Shown here piece by piece: positions 1-6,968 of a DNA stretch of 31,439 bases. This stretch comes from a virus. How positions within the stretch are numbered: position 1 is the first letter of the stretch; the number at the start of each line of letters is the position of its first letter. Both the position numbers and the translations under genes were made by a program. The DNA is taken from positions 1-31,439 of IMG/VR virus record IMGVR_UViG_3300042881_002526, one strand, 5' to 3'. A model generated the notes under the pieces. It was not told the origin of the DNA and did not search any database. It was given only the letters and a program-made list of their open reading frames with translations.

Positions 1-2
1 GC

Positions 3-326
3 GAGGTGTTCGACGAGCAGCAGGCGCTGCGCCTCATCGAGGACCCGTGGGAGTCGGTCATCGGTCTCTGGCTCGCGCAGCCTGAGATCACGATTCAGTC
101 GGACACCGACGGGATCACGACGCACCAGGTGCTGCAGGATGCGATCAAGGTCGACCCCGCGAAGATGGACGAGCGAGGCATGCAGATGCGCGTCGCGAAG
201 GTCCTGCGGTCGCTCGGCTTTGTCCGGCGCGAGTGGAAGGCGGGCCGTAAATCCGGCTCGAGGTACGTCTACGTTCGGCAAAACGCCGTCGAGGTAGGGA
301 CCGGTGGGGACCGCGATGCCTTTTAA
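3..326 (+). CDS. VapE-family replication helicase-like protein, C-terminal part
   Basis: This is the 3' end of the gene that begins at 30284. Bases 1-150 repeat 31290-31439 in the same frame, and joining the copies gives one uninterrupted protein of about 443 residues. The visible part has no start of its own; reading from base 3 gives EVFDEQQALRLIEDPW and onward to a TTT-TAA end at 326. It lies C-terminal to the P-loop ATPase core seen at the other end of the window. Residues such as TTHQVLQDAIK and MQMRVAKVLRSLGF look like the small winged-helix-like tail common at the end of VapE/D5-type phage helicases (family knowledge). The last codons overlap the first copies of the GGTAGGGACC repeat, so the coding end and a putative origin are physically joined. 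It probably unwinds DNA during phage replication. Confidence 0.85.
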   Translation, partial: EVFDEQQALRLIEDPWESVIGLWLAQPEITIQSDTDGITTHQVLQDAIKVDPAKMDERGMQMRVAKVLRSLGFVRREWKAGRKSGSRYVYVRQNAVEVGTGGDRDAF

Positions 327-566
327 ATCAACGGCTTGCCCTACCTCGAAAAAGGTAGGGACCAAGGTAGGGACCGCTTTTTCGGAGCAGGATCAAGCGT
401 TTGCCCTACCTCGGCCAAAACGCCCGCGCGCGCCCACGTATGCGCGCGACGCGCGCGCCCCTGTACACATATTTGTGTGTGTAGGTAGGGACCTTGGGGA
501 CCAAGCTTATAGATCAGCCACTTACGGGGTCCCTACCTGGGCCCCACCTGTTGGGAGGTAGGGACC
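293..566. repeat. Iteron-like array of GGTAGGGACC, putative replication origin
   Basis: Five exact direct copies of GGTAGGGACC start at 293, 354, 366, 484 and 557. An exact inverted copy (GGTCCCTACC) lies at 528-537. Shorter inverted copies (CCCTACCTC) are near 339 and 404, and degenerate direct copies (GGTGGGGACC at 303, TTGGGGACC at 494) sit beside exact ones. Copies at 354 and 366 are 12 bp apart, about one helical turn. The array starts in the end of the helicase gene and runs to the start of the next gene. Direct repeats beside a replication helicase suggest an origin bound by an initiator; a transcriptional operator cluster is the alternative. Confidence 0.65.
421..483. other. Alternating CG tract plus ACACA/TGTGT hairpin inside the iteron region
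   Basis: The longest gap between iterons (376-483) holds a run of alternating C and G at about 421-460, of a kind prone to Z-form DNA, followed by a short AT-richer segment. In that segment ACACA (465-469) and TGTGT (474-478) are inverted around TATT. The remaining DNA from 327 to 567 shows no convincing gene: the open frame at 304-561 consists largely of the repeats read through. A GC block beside an AT-richer hairpin could serve as an unwinding element, but that is inference. Confidence 0.35.
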
Positions 567-567
567 A

Positions 568-894
568 GTGAATCGACAGCAATGTCTGGAGACGGCCGCC
601 GAGTGCGTGCTGAAAAACCGCGCCGCGGTGTACTCGCCGCCCGAGGATTCGTTCGGGCTCATCGCGAAGTTCTGGACGACCTACCTGTCGGAGTGCGGGC
701 CGCTCCTGGCCGCGCACGACGTCGCGGCCCTGCTGGCCCTGATGAAACTCGCCCGCGTGGCCCAGAACAGCGGCCACGTCGATTCCTGGGTGGATCTCGC
801 GGGCTATGCGGCGTGCGGGGTCGAGTGTGCGACTGCGGGCACGGTGGCCGCTGTGGCCGAGCCTGCTGAACTTGAAGGGTGGGCTGCGAAATGA
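568..894 (+). CDS. DUF6378-like phage protein
   Basis: A 108-residue protein of the type seen in many tailed phages of Gram-negative bacteria. Features I associate with the DUF6378 family are the start RQQCLETAAECV, a central YSPPEDSFGLIAKFW segment, then MKLARVAQNSGHVDSWVDLA and GYAACG near the middle. The paired acidic and histidine residues (PEDSF, GHVDSW) resemble MazG-like nucleotide-hydrolase helices, but a catalytic role is not shown. The start is GTG at 568, two bases after the last iteron; GGGAGG at 553-558 is a plausible ribosome site. It is the first gene of a run with ATGA-type overlaps reaching to 2966. Recognition of the family is from memory; its function is unknown. Confidence 0.7.
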   Translation: MNRQQCLETAAECVLKNRAAVYSPPEDSFGLIAKFWTTYLSECGPLLAAHDVAALLALMKLARVAQNSGHVDSWVDLAGYAACGVECATAGTVAAVAEPAELEGWAAK

Positions 895-1313
895 TCCCAA
901 CACAACGCAAGGCGATGGAGGATGCGCGCAATGCTTTGCAGCGCGCGGCCTACACCACAATTCACCCGGAGATTCTGGGACTATGCGAACAGGCAGACGA
1001 CGCCCTCCGCGCTGCACTGAACCAGCCGGATGAATGCATCGCGGCACTGGAGGCCGAGGTCGAGCGGCTGCGGGCGCGCGATGCCGAGTGGGAACGCAAA
1101 GCCTCTGCATGGATGGCCTCGCCGCAAGCGGTCCAGTGGCTTGATGGATACCGGGAACTCGCACAGAAGCTGAACTCCGCCGAGGCCGAGGCCGATCGGC
1201 TGCGGACACTCGCCGTGCGCTGGCTGCGCAAGTGGCAGACGGACATGGATCCGACGCCGGAGATGTTGGATGACACGCACGCGCTGATCGACGCCGCAAG
1301 GAGCAATGCATGA
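891..1313 (+). CDS. Hypothetical coiled-coil phage protein
   Basis: A 140-residue protein I cannot assign to a family. I chose the ATG at 891 because it forms an ATGA overlap with the stop of the preceding gene; an upstream GTG-type start at 879 is open but less likely. The middle (ECIAALEAEVERLRARDAEW) and the later stretch LNSAEAEADRLRTLAV are charged heptad-like helices, so a coiled coil is likely. Similar small coiled-coil proteins are frequent in phage early and middle operons and have no known single role. It ends in an ATGA overlap with the next gene, so translation is probably coupled. Confidence 0.7.
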   Translation: MIPTQRKAMEDARNALQRAAYTTIHPEILGLCEQADDALRAALNQPDECIAALEAEVERLRARDAEWERKASAWMASPQAVQWLDGYRELAQKLNSAEAEADRLRTLAVRWLRKWQTDMDPTPEMLDDTHALIDAARSNA

Positions 1314-1495
1314 GCCGCCGCGAAGGCTATCGCTACCGCCGCGGTGAGTCGCACCCACGCGCCCGCCTGAGCGACGACGACGTGCGCCTGGTGCGCGAGC
1401 TGAAGGCCGAAGGTCTTGGCTACAAGCGCATCGCCGGCAAGTTCGATTCCTCACCGAGCACCATCCGTGACGTCTGCAAGCACCACACGCGCTGA
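1310..1495 (+). CDS. Small helix-turn-helix protein
   Basis: A 61-residue basic protein starting at an ATG that overlaps the previous stop as ATGA. After an arginine-rich N-terminus, residues about 21-60 read as a compact HTH: ARLSDDDVRLVRELKAEG, then YKRIAGKFDSSPSTIRDVC, with the second and third helices separated by the FDSSPS turn. This looks like a homeodomain-type or resolvase-like HTH and so likely binds DNA. It overlaps the next gene by about 28 bases if that gene uses the GTG at 1467. Which promoter it might control cannot be seen; it could be an auxiliary regulator or a DNA-binding cofactor of the neighbouring HNH or packaging genes. Confidence 0.65.
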   Translation: MSRREGYRYRRGESHPRARLSDDDVRLVRELKAEGLGYKRIAGKFDSSPSTIRDVCKHHTR

Positions 1496-1859
1496 AAGAG
1501 AATACGCCTGGCTCGAGCAACGGCTCGACCAGTGGGCGCGCTGGAAGCGCGGCGGCGTCCTGACCGGCCTCGGCTACGGCTCGCTGCTGGGGCGCTACAC
1601 GAAGCACGACACGCCGCGCGCGACGGCCATCGAGTACGACAACCCGGCCTTCGACCGGATGATGCTCGAGGTCGACCGCGCGCTGCAGACACTGCCGGCC
1701 GAGCTCGGCAAGGTCGTGCGTCTGTACCACGACCACGCGAACCCCGACGACGCACTGCCGACGAGCGAGATGGCGCGCGTGTGCAAATGCTCGATTGCGA
1801 CGCTTTACCGCTGGCGGCGCGAGGCGTACCGACTGATCGCGAAGGAGGTGAAGCTGTGA
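1467..1859 (+). CDS. Putative late regulator (antiterminator Q / sigma-like HTH protein)
   Basis: About 131 residues from the GTG at 1467; an earlier start at 1416 is open but would lie deep inside the upstream gene, and its extra residues are low-complexity. The N-terminal half (REYAWLEQRLDQWARW, GYGSLLGRY) resembles small phage proteins placed just before the packaging genes. The C-terminal half is sigma-70-region-4-like: LPAELGKVVRLYHDHA, then TSEMARVCKCSIATLYRWR as the recognition HTH. Phage antitermination or late-activation proteins have this size, fold and position. A promoter-plus-terminator leader lies 1.1 kb downstream in front of the late genes, which fits such a role. The function is inferred from context; the HTH itself is clear. 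Confidence 0.6.
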   Translation: MTSASTTRAEREYAWLEQRLDQWARWKRGGVLTGLGYGSLLGRYTKHDTPRATAIEYDNPAFDRMMLEVDRALQTLPAELGKVVRLYHDHANPDDALPTSEMARVCKCSIATLYRWRREAYRLIAKEVKL

Positions 1860-2752
1860 GAGATCCGGAGAAGCGGCGCGAAGCCTGCCGCAGCTACTAC
1901 GAGCGCCACCGCGAGGAGCGGCTCGCCTACGGGCGCGAATACTACGCCCGCAAGCGCGAGGCAATCCTGTCGTCGCAGAAGGCGAAGCGCGCGGCCGAGG
2001 CGCAGTCGACTGAAGACCAAGCCCGTGCGCAGCGCTTGGCTGAAATCCGGGCACGCAACGGCGCGAAGATGCGCGGCGATGGGGATCGCATGAGGCGGGC
2101 GTGGACCGAAGCTGAGTGCCAGCTGATGCGCGAGTTGTACCCCGAGCTGCGCGCGAAGGACGTTGCCGAGCGATTGGGCCGGGGCGTGTCGCAGGTGCAC
2201 GCGAAGGCGAAAGCGATGGGCCTGCGCAAGTCCGACGCGTTCAACGCGAGCGAATGGTCAGGCCGGGCCGGCAATGGCCGCACCATCGCGAACAGCGAAG
2301 CGCACCGCTGGAAGCCGGGCCTGCTGAGCTGGAACAAGGGCAAGCACTATCGACCTGGTGGTCGCGCGGTCGAGCACCAGTTCAAGCCGGGCGCCATGCC
2401 GCACAACTGGAAACCCGTGGGCACGGAGATCGTCCACGAGACCGGCTACCTGACACGCAAGGTGCGCGACGACGCGCCTCGAGGGCGTTCGTACAAGAAC
2501 TGGCGGTTCGTGCACATCCTGCTGTGGGAAGAAGCGAACGGACCGCTGCCTGCAGGCCATGCGGTGGGGTTCAGGAACGGCGACAAGACCGACCTGCGCC
2601 TGGACAACCTCGAGCTGGTGTCGCGCAAGGAATTGATGCGGAGAAATTCGATTCACACACTGTTGCCACCCGAGCTGGTCCAAGTGGTCCAGTTGAACGG
2701 GGCATTGAAGCGGAAAATCAACCGGAGGGCTGAACGTGAAGAACAAACTTGA
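1856..2752 (+). CDS. HNH endonuclease, homing-type, with DNA-binding repeats
   Basis: A 298-residue protein starting at GTG 1856, with a strong AAGGAGG at 1842-1848. The N-terminus is a charged helix (RREACRSYYERHREERLAYG). Residues about 80-125 form a SANT/Myb-like or HTH unit (RRAWTEAECQLMRELYPELR, VAERLGRGVSQVHAKAKAMG). Then come NUMOD-like segments with repeated WKPG/FKPG turns (HRWKPGLLSWNKGKHYRPGG, FKPGAMPHNWKPVG). The nuclease core is WRFVHILLWEEANGPLPAGH followed by NGDKTDLRLDNLELVSR, the pattern of HNH_3 enzymes. It most likely nicks or cuts DNA site-specifically; it may be a free-standing homing endonuclease that has settled between middle and late genes. Confidence 0.8.
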   Translation: MRDPEKRREACRSYYERHREERLAYGREYYARKREAILSSQKAKRAAEAQSTEDQARAQRLAEIRARNGAKMRGDGDRMRRAWTEAECQLMRELYPELRAKDVAERLGRGVSQVHAKAKAMGLRKSDAFNASEWSGRAGNGRTIANSEAHRWKPGLLSWNKGKHYRPGGRAVEHQFKPGAMPHNWKPVGTEIVHETGYLTRKVRDDAPRGRSYKNWRFVHILLWEEANGPLPAGHAVGFRNGDKTDLRLDNLELVSRKELMRRNSIHTLLPPELVQVVQLNGALKRKINRRAEREEQT

Positions 2753-2966
2753 AGACCTGAGAAATCACCTGTTCGCGACGCTCGAGGCGTTGCAGGATGA
2801 AGAAAACCCGATGGACCTCGAGCGTGCGAAGACCATCTCGGCCGTCGCACAAACGCTCATCAACTCAGCAAAAGTCGAGGTCGAGTTCATCAAGGAAGCC
2901 GGCGGCCGTGGGACGACTTTCCTGCAGCCGGTCGAGCCTGAACCGTTGCGCCTGGTGAAGGAGTAG
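2736..2966 (+). CDS. Conserved small phage protein of unknown function
   Basis: A 76-residue protein starting at GTG 2736 with CGGAGGG seven bases upstream, inside the end of the HNH gene. The body is a helical hairpin: EDLRNHLFATLEALQDEE, then PMDLERAKTISAVAQTLINS, then KVEVEFIKEAGG. I recognise this pattern as a protein often found just before the packaging genes of transposable and lambdoid phages, but no function is established as far as I know. It is the last gene before the candidate late promoter, so it probably ends the middle transcript. Confidence 0.65.
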   Translation: MKNKLEDLRNHLFATLEALQDEENPMDLERAKTISAVAQTLINSAKVEVEFIKEAGGRGTTFLQPVEPEPLRLVKE

Positions 2967-2979
2967 GGGTGCGGATGGT

Positions 2980-3006
2980 TTGAGAATAGGTGTGGTAAAG
3001 TATGTT
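2980..3006 (+). promoter_or_regulatory. Candidate late promoter
   Basis: TTGAGA (2980-2985) matches the -35 consensus at five of six positions, and TATGTT (3001-3006) matches the -10 at four of six, but the spacer is only 15 bp. It lies in one of the few real intergenic gaps, directly before a pair of hairpins and the first late gene. A short spacer may mean that it needs an activator. Confidence 0.35.
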
Positions 3007-3010
3007 CAGC

Positions 3011-3058
3011 TGCCGATTCGTCCGGCAAGGAAGCCCGCCTAGTGCGGGCTTTCGCGTT
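3011..3058 (+). terminator. Tandem hairpins, the second terminator-like, in the late leader
   Basis: The first hairpin is TGCCG (3011-3015) with CGGCA (3023-3027). The second is AGCCCGC (3032-3038) with GCGGGCT (3044-3050) around CTAGT, followed by TTTCGCGTTT. The second has the shape of an intrinsic terminator with an interrupted U-tract. It lies upstream of, not after, the next gene, so it would stop late transcription unless read through. Confidence 0.55.
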
Positions 3059-3062
3059 TCTG

Positions 3063-3368
3063 ATGCCAACACGCGCACCCACCTTTCGCCCAGGTAACCG
3101 CAGCCCAGCGGACAAGCACCGCGAGCATGATGCCCGCCGTGGTTCGTCAGCGGCCCGAGGCTACGGTGCGACGTGGCAACGCCTGCGCAAGCTGGTACTG
3201 CACGATGAGCCGGTGTGTCGCACGCACGGCTGCGGCCAGCTGGCCACCGATGTCGACCATATCGTGGCCCTGGCGAAGGGCGGCACGAACGAACGGACCA
3301 ACCTGCAGGCATTGTGTCATGCATGCCACAGCAGGAAGACGGCGCGAGTCGACCGTGGTCAGCGGTGA
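3063..3368 (+). CDS. HNH endonuclease of the packaging cluster
   Basis: A 101-residue protein. I chose the ATG at 3063 (MPTRAPTFRPG), because the region upstream is the terminator hairpin; the family usually starts in this way. The core has the HNH layout: GYGATWQRLRKLVLHDE, a CRTHGCG zinc-knuckle half, DVDHIVALAKGGTN with the catalytic histidine, and LQALCHACHSRKT with the second pair of cysteines. Enzymes of this type sit directly before the small terminase in HK97-like cos phages and assist terminase cutting at cos (established for HK97 gp74). Its position here is the same. It is distinct from the larger HNH protein at 1856. Confidence 0.88.
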   Translation: MPTRAPTFRPGNRSPADKHREHDARRGSSAARGYGATWQRLRKLVLHDEPVCRTHGCGQLATDVDHIVALAKGGTNERTNLQALCHACHSRKTARVDRGQR

Positions 3369-3475
3369 ACCGCTCGAACCGATGCGGGAGGGGCGGGTCG
3401 AATCGCTGCAGCCTGATGGCGTTTGACCGACCACACAGTCACGCGTGAGGCATCGCAAGTTTCGGAGGGGGGTAT
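3369..3475. other. Intergenic region with G-rich element, putative cos site
   Basis: This 107-bp gap lies between the packaging HNH gene and the small terminase. It has a G-rich stretch GGGAGGGGCGGGTCGAATC at 3386-3404 and ends in a strong ribosome site (GGAGGGGGG). From memory, HNH/P27-terminase phages often carry a similar G-rich element followed by TCGAATC here, where cos is expected. No termini can be read from the sequence. Confidence 0.35.
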
Positions 3476-4015
3476 ATGGGCAGTAGGGGACCGGCACCCA
3501 AACCGGCGGCCATCCACCTGCTGAACGGGAACCCCGGCCACCGACCCCAGGCTGCGCCCGGCAGCGTTCCTGCGCCGGCCACGGCGATTCCGGACGCACC
3601 CGAGTGGCTGCTGGGCGAAGCGCGGGCCGAGTGGGAACGAATCACGCCGGAGCTGGAAAAGCTCGGGCTCGTCTCGCACCTGGACGTGGCGCACCTGGCG
3701 GGCTACTGCCAGGCCTATGCGCTGATGGCCCGCACCGGTGCGGAAATCAAGCGGCTGCAGGGCGAGGGCGAAGTTGACCCGGTGATGCCGGATCGCATGC
3801 GCGGCCTCGTCGATCGCACGCCGTCCGGCTACAAACAGATCAGTGCGTTGATGCAGGTCTATAACCGGGCCTGCGAGTCGATGCGCCAGCACGCTGCGGA
3901 GTTCGGGCTGAGCCCGAGTGCACGCATGCGCGTGAAGCCCGACAGCAGTCAGGCCTCGCTGTTTCCGGACAGCGACCCGATGGACGCGTTCCTGAGGGCG
4001 ACCGGGGCCGCATGA
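3476..4015 (+). CDS. terS: Terminase small subunit, P27 family
   Basis: A 179-residue protein with the hallmark P27-type N-terminus SRGPAPKPAAIHLLNGNPGH, which is arginine/proline-rich and precedes the helical DNA-binding part. Then come PEWLLGEARAEWERITPELE and LGLVSHLDVAHLAGYCQAYA, both typical of Terminase_4 proteins. The C-terminus is a helical tail (SGYKQISALMQVYNRACESM) ending in LFPDSDPMDAFL. It recognises the packaging site and directs the large subunit to it. The ATG at 3476 has a very strong G-rich ribosome site. The end overlaps the large subunit gene by ATGA. About normal family length. Confidence 0.93.
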   Translation: MGSRGPAPKPAAIHLLNGNPGHRPQAAPGSVPAPATAIPDAPEWLLGEARAEWERITPELEKLGLVSHLDVAHLAGYCQAYALMARTGAEIKRLQGEGEVDPVMPDRMRGLVDRTPSGYKQISALMQVYNRACESMRQHAAEFGLSPSARMRVKPDSSQASLFPDSDPMDAFLRATGAA

Positions 4016-5679
4016 GCGACCGCACGACCGCCTACGCCCGCGACGTGGTCGAGGGCCGGGCGGTCGCGGGTCCGTGGGTGCGGCTGGCATGCCAGCGTCA
4101 CCTGCGCGACCTCGAGGAGGGCCCAGCACGCGGGCTGCGGTTCGACGTGCAGCTCGCCGCGCGGGCGATGGCGTTCATCGAATGCCTGACGCTGGCCGAC
4201 GGCCAGTTCGCGGGTGAGCCGTTCAAGCTCTCGCCGTTTCAGTCGTTCGTGGTGGGCAGCTTGTTCGGCTGGCTGGCGCCGGATGGTTTCCGCCGATTCC
4301 GCACGGCCTACGTCGAAATCGCGAAGGGCAACGGCAAGACACCGCTCGCTGCCGGCATTGCGCTGTACCTGATGCTCGCCGACGGCGAGGCGGGTGCGGA
4401 GGTCTACGCCGCGGCGGTCAGTCGCGACCAGGCGAAAATCTGCTTCCGCGACATCAAGCGTTTTGCCGAGGCCTCGCCCGCGCTGATGCGCCGGCTCGAG
4501 GTCAACGAACAGAACATCGCCTATCCGGCGACCGGCAGCTACATCCGGCCGGTGTCGTCGGAAGGGCGCGGCCTCGACGGCAAGCGCGTGCACGCGGCCG
4601 TCATCGACGAGCTGCACGAACACCCGACGAGTATCGTCGTCGACAAGATGCGCGCCGGCACGAAGCAGCGCCGCCAGGCGCTGATCTTCGAGATCACGAA
4701 CTCGGGCTACGACCGGCACTCGGTGTGCTGGGACCACCACGACTACAGCACGAAAGTGCTGCAAGGCGTGGTCGAAAACGACGCCTGGTTCGCCTATGTC
4801 GCGGCGCTCGACGAGGGCGACGACTGGCTGAACGACCCGACGTGCTGGGTGAAGTCGAACCCGAATCTCGGGGTTTCGATCACCGAGAAGTACCTGCAGG
4901 AGCAGGTCGCCGAGGCGCGCGACATGCCCAGCAAGCGCAACATCGTCGCCCGGCTGCTGTTCTGCGTGTGGACCGAGCAGTCAAGCGTGTGGATGCCGAT
5001 CGAGCACTGGGACAAGTGCGCCGTGCCGGTCGACCTCGAGGAGCTGCGCGGGCGGGAATGTTTCGGCGGCCTCGACCTCGCGTCGACGGCCGACATCGCG
5101 GCGTTCGTCCTGGTGTTCCCGCCGCTCGTCTACGGCGAGCGCTGGCACGTCGTGCCGCGGTTCTGGTGTCCGCGCGAGAACATCCGCCTGCGCGCCAAGC
5201 GCGACGGCGTGCCGTATGACCGCTGGGCCGACGAGGGCCTCATCACGGCGACCGAGGGCAACGTCATCGACTACGCCTTCATCCGCGACGCCATCCAGCG
5301 CGACGCCGAGCAGTTCCGGATCAAGGCCATCGCCTTCGATCGCTGGAACTCGACGCACCTGGTGCAGGAACTGCAGGCCGACGGCTTCACGATGATGGGA
5401 TTCGGCCAGGGCTTCGCCTCGATGGCGGCGCCCGTGCGTGAGCTGCAGAAATTGATCCTCGGCGAGCAGCTGGCCCACGGCGGGCACGCGGTGCTGCGCT
5501 GGATGATGAGCAACGTCGCCGCGCTGCAGGATCCGGCCGGCAACACGAAGTTCGACAAGTCGAAGTCGGGCGACAAGATCGACGGCCTCGTCGCGCTCGC
5601 GATGGGGCTCGGCATTGCAATCGCCGAAGAGGTCAAGGGACCGTCGGTGTACGAAACCCGAGGGGTGCTGACGCTGTGA
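4012..5679 (+). CDS. terL: Terminase large subunit (packaging ATPase/nuclease)
   Basis: A 555-residue HK97-type motor protein. The ATPase half has Walker A AKGNGKT at about 104-110 and Walker B AVIDELHE near 196-202. The nuclease half has GLDLAS at about 353-358, whose aspartate is the first metal ligand of the RNase H-like fold, a second conserved segment IAFDRWNSTHLV, and KIDGLVALAMGLG near the C-terminus carrying the last acidic ligand. It pumps DNA into proheads through the portal and cuts the concatemer. Full family length, no damage seen. Starts by ATGA overlap with the small subunit and ends with GTGA overlap to the portal gene. Confidence 0.95.
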   Translation: MSDRTTAYARDVVEGRAVAGPWVRLACQRHLRDLEEGPARGLRFDVQLAARAMAFIECLTLADGQFAGEPFKLSPFQSFVVGSLFGWLAPDGFRRFRTAYVEIAKGNGKTPLAAGIALYLMLADGEAGAEVYAAAVSRDQAKICFRDIKRFAEASPALMRRLEVNEQNIAYPATGSYIRPVSSEGRGLDGKRVHAAVIDELHEHPTSIVVDKMRAGTKQRRQALIFEITNSGYDRHSVCWDHHDYSTKVLQGVVENDAWFAYVAALDEGDDWLNDPTCWVKSNPNLGVSITEKYLQEQVAEARDMPSKRNIVARLLFCVWTEQSSVWMPIEHWDKCAVPVDLEELRGRECFGGLDLASTADIAAFVLVFPPLVYGERWHVVPRFWCPRENIRLRAKRDGVPYDRWADEGLITATEGNVIDYAFIRDAIQRDAEQFRIKAIAFDRWNSTHLVQELQADGFTMMGFGQGFASMAAPVRELQKLILGEQLAHGGHAVLRWMMSNVAALQDPAGNTKFDKSKSGDKIDGLVALAMGLGIAIAEEVKGPSVYETRGVLTL

Positions 5680-6968
5680 GCCTATGGGACCGGATCCGAA
5701 ACCTCGGCCGCGCGCGCCAGAACCCGGTGCGCGATTCGGCGGCCTGGGGCGGTCGGCAGGCGGGCGAGTGGGTCAATGCAGACAGCGCGATGGCGATCGC
5801 CGCCGTGTGGGCCTGCGTGCGCGTGATTTCGGAAACCGTCGCGGCCCTGCCGTGGCAGGTCATCGAGAAGGTGCAGACCCGCACCGGCACGCGCCGCGAG
5901 CGCCGGTCGGAATCAGATCAGGAGTGGATCCTCGCCACCCAGGCGAATCCCGAGCTCACCGCCTACGCCTTCCGTGAGACGCTCCTCGCGCACGCCCTGC
6001 TGTGGGGCAATGGCTACGCCGAGATCGAGCGCAGCGCCGACGGGCGTCCGCAGTGGCTGTGGCCGCTGACGCCGGATCGTGTGACGCCCAAGCGCTCGGC
6101 GACCGGCGGGCTCGAATACGAAGTGAACCAGGGCGGCGCCCAGGCGACGATTATTCCGGCGCGCGACATGTTCCACCTGCACGGGCTCGGCTTCGACGGC
6201 ACCGTCGGCTACTCGGTGATCGCCGTCGCCGCGCGCTCGCTGGGGCTGACGCTTGCGCTCGAGCGATTCGGCGCGAACTTCTTCGCGAACGGCGCGCATC
6301 CCGGCGCGGTGCTAGAACACCCCGGCAAGCTGTCGCCCGAGGCGCACGCGAACCTGTCGAAGTCGGTGCAGGAGCAGATCAGCGGCAAGAATGCATTGCG
6401 GCCGTTCATCCTCGAAGAGGGCATGAAGTGGCAGGCGATGACCATCCCGCCCGAAGAAGCGCAGTTCCTTGAGTCGCGGAAGTTTCAGGTGTCCGAAGTC
6501 TGCCGCTGGTTCCGGGTGCCGCCGCACATGGTGGCGGATCTGGACAAGGCGACGTTCAGCAACATCGAACACCAGGCGATCGAGTTCACGCAGACGACGC
6601 TGATGCCGTGGTGCCGGCGGCTCGAAACCGAGGCCGACATCAAGCTGTTCGGTGCGGTCAACCGCGGGCGGATCTACACGAAGCTGCAGCTCGCCGGGCT
6701 GCTGCGCGGTGACATCGCCTCGCGTTACTCGGCCTACGCGACCGGCCGGCAGTGGGGCTGGCTGAGCGCGAACGACGTGCGCGAGATGGAAGACATGAAC
6801 GGGGTCGCCGGCGGCGACGAGTACCTGGCGCCGATGAACATGGTCCCGCAGGACATGCTGCGCGAACTGGCCGAGGCGCCGGAACCGGCACCTGCGCCGC
6901 AGGACGAGCCGGAAGACGACAACGAAGACGAAGACCCGCCGTTGCGCGTGGTCGAGGGTGGGCGCTGA
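5676..6968 (+). CDS. Portal protein, HK97 family
   Basis: A 430-residue protein beginning at GTG 5676, overlapping the terminase stop. Family signatures are NADSAMAIAAVWACVRVISE near the N-terminus, ALLWGNGYAEIERSADG in the clip/stem part, and RKFQVSEVCRWFRVPPHM followed by KATFSNIEHQAIEFT in the stem and wing. The last 40 residues are very acidic and proline-rich (PAPAPQDEPEDDNEDED), a variable tail. Twelve copies form the vertex through which DNA passes and to which terminase and the connector bind. It overlaps the protease gene by TGATG. Confidence 0.94.
   Translation: MSLWDRIRNLGRARQNPVRDSAAWGGRQAGEWVNADSAMAIAAVWACVRVISETVAALPWQVIEKVQTRTGTRRERRSESDQEWILATQANPELTAYAFRETLLAHALLWGNGYAEIERSADGRPQWLWPLTPDRVTPKRSATGGLEYEVNQGGAQATIIPARDMFHLHGLGFDGTVGYSVIAVAARSLGLTLALERFGANFFANGAHPGAVLEHPGKLSPEAHANLSKSVQEQISGKNALRPFILEEGMKWQAMTIPPEEAQFLESRKFQVSEVCRWFRVPPHMVADLDKATFSNIEHQAIEFTQTTLMPWCRRLETEADIKLFGAVNRGRIYTKLQLAGLLRGDIASRYSAYATGRQWGWLSANDVREMEDMNGVAGGDEYLAPMNMVPQDMLRELAEAPEPAPAPQDEPEDDNEDEDPPLRVVEGGR

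Noticed and set aside
304-561. 85-residue rightward frame across the iteron region
   Set aside because: Its sequence is mainly the translated repeats and the CG block; no fold or ribosome site, and it overlaps the helicase end.
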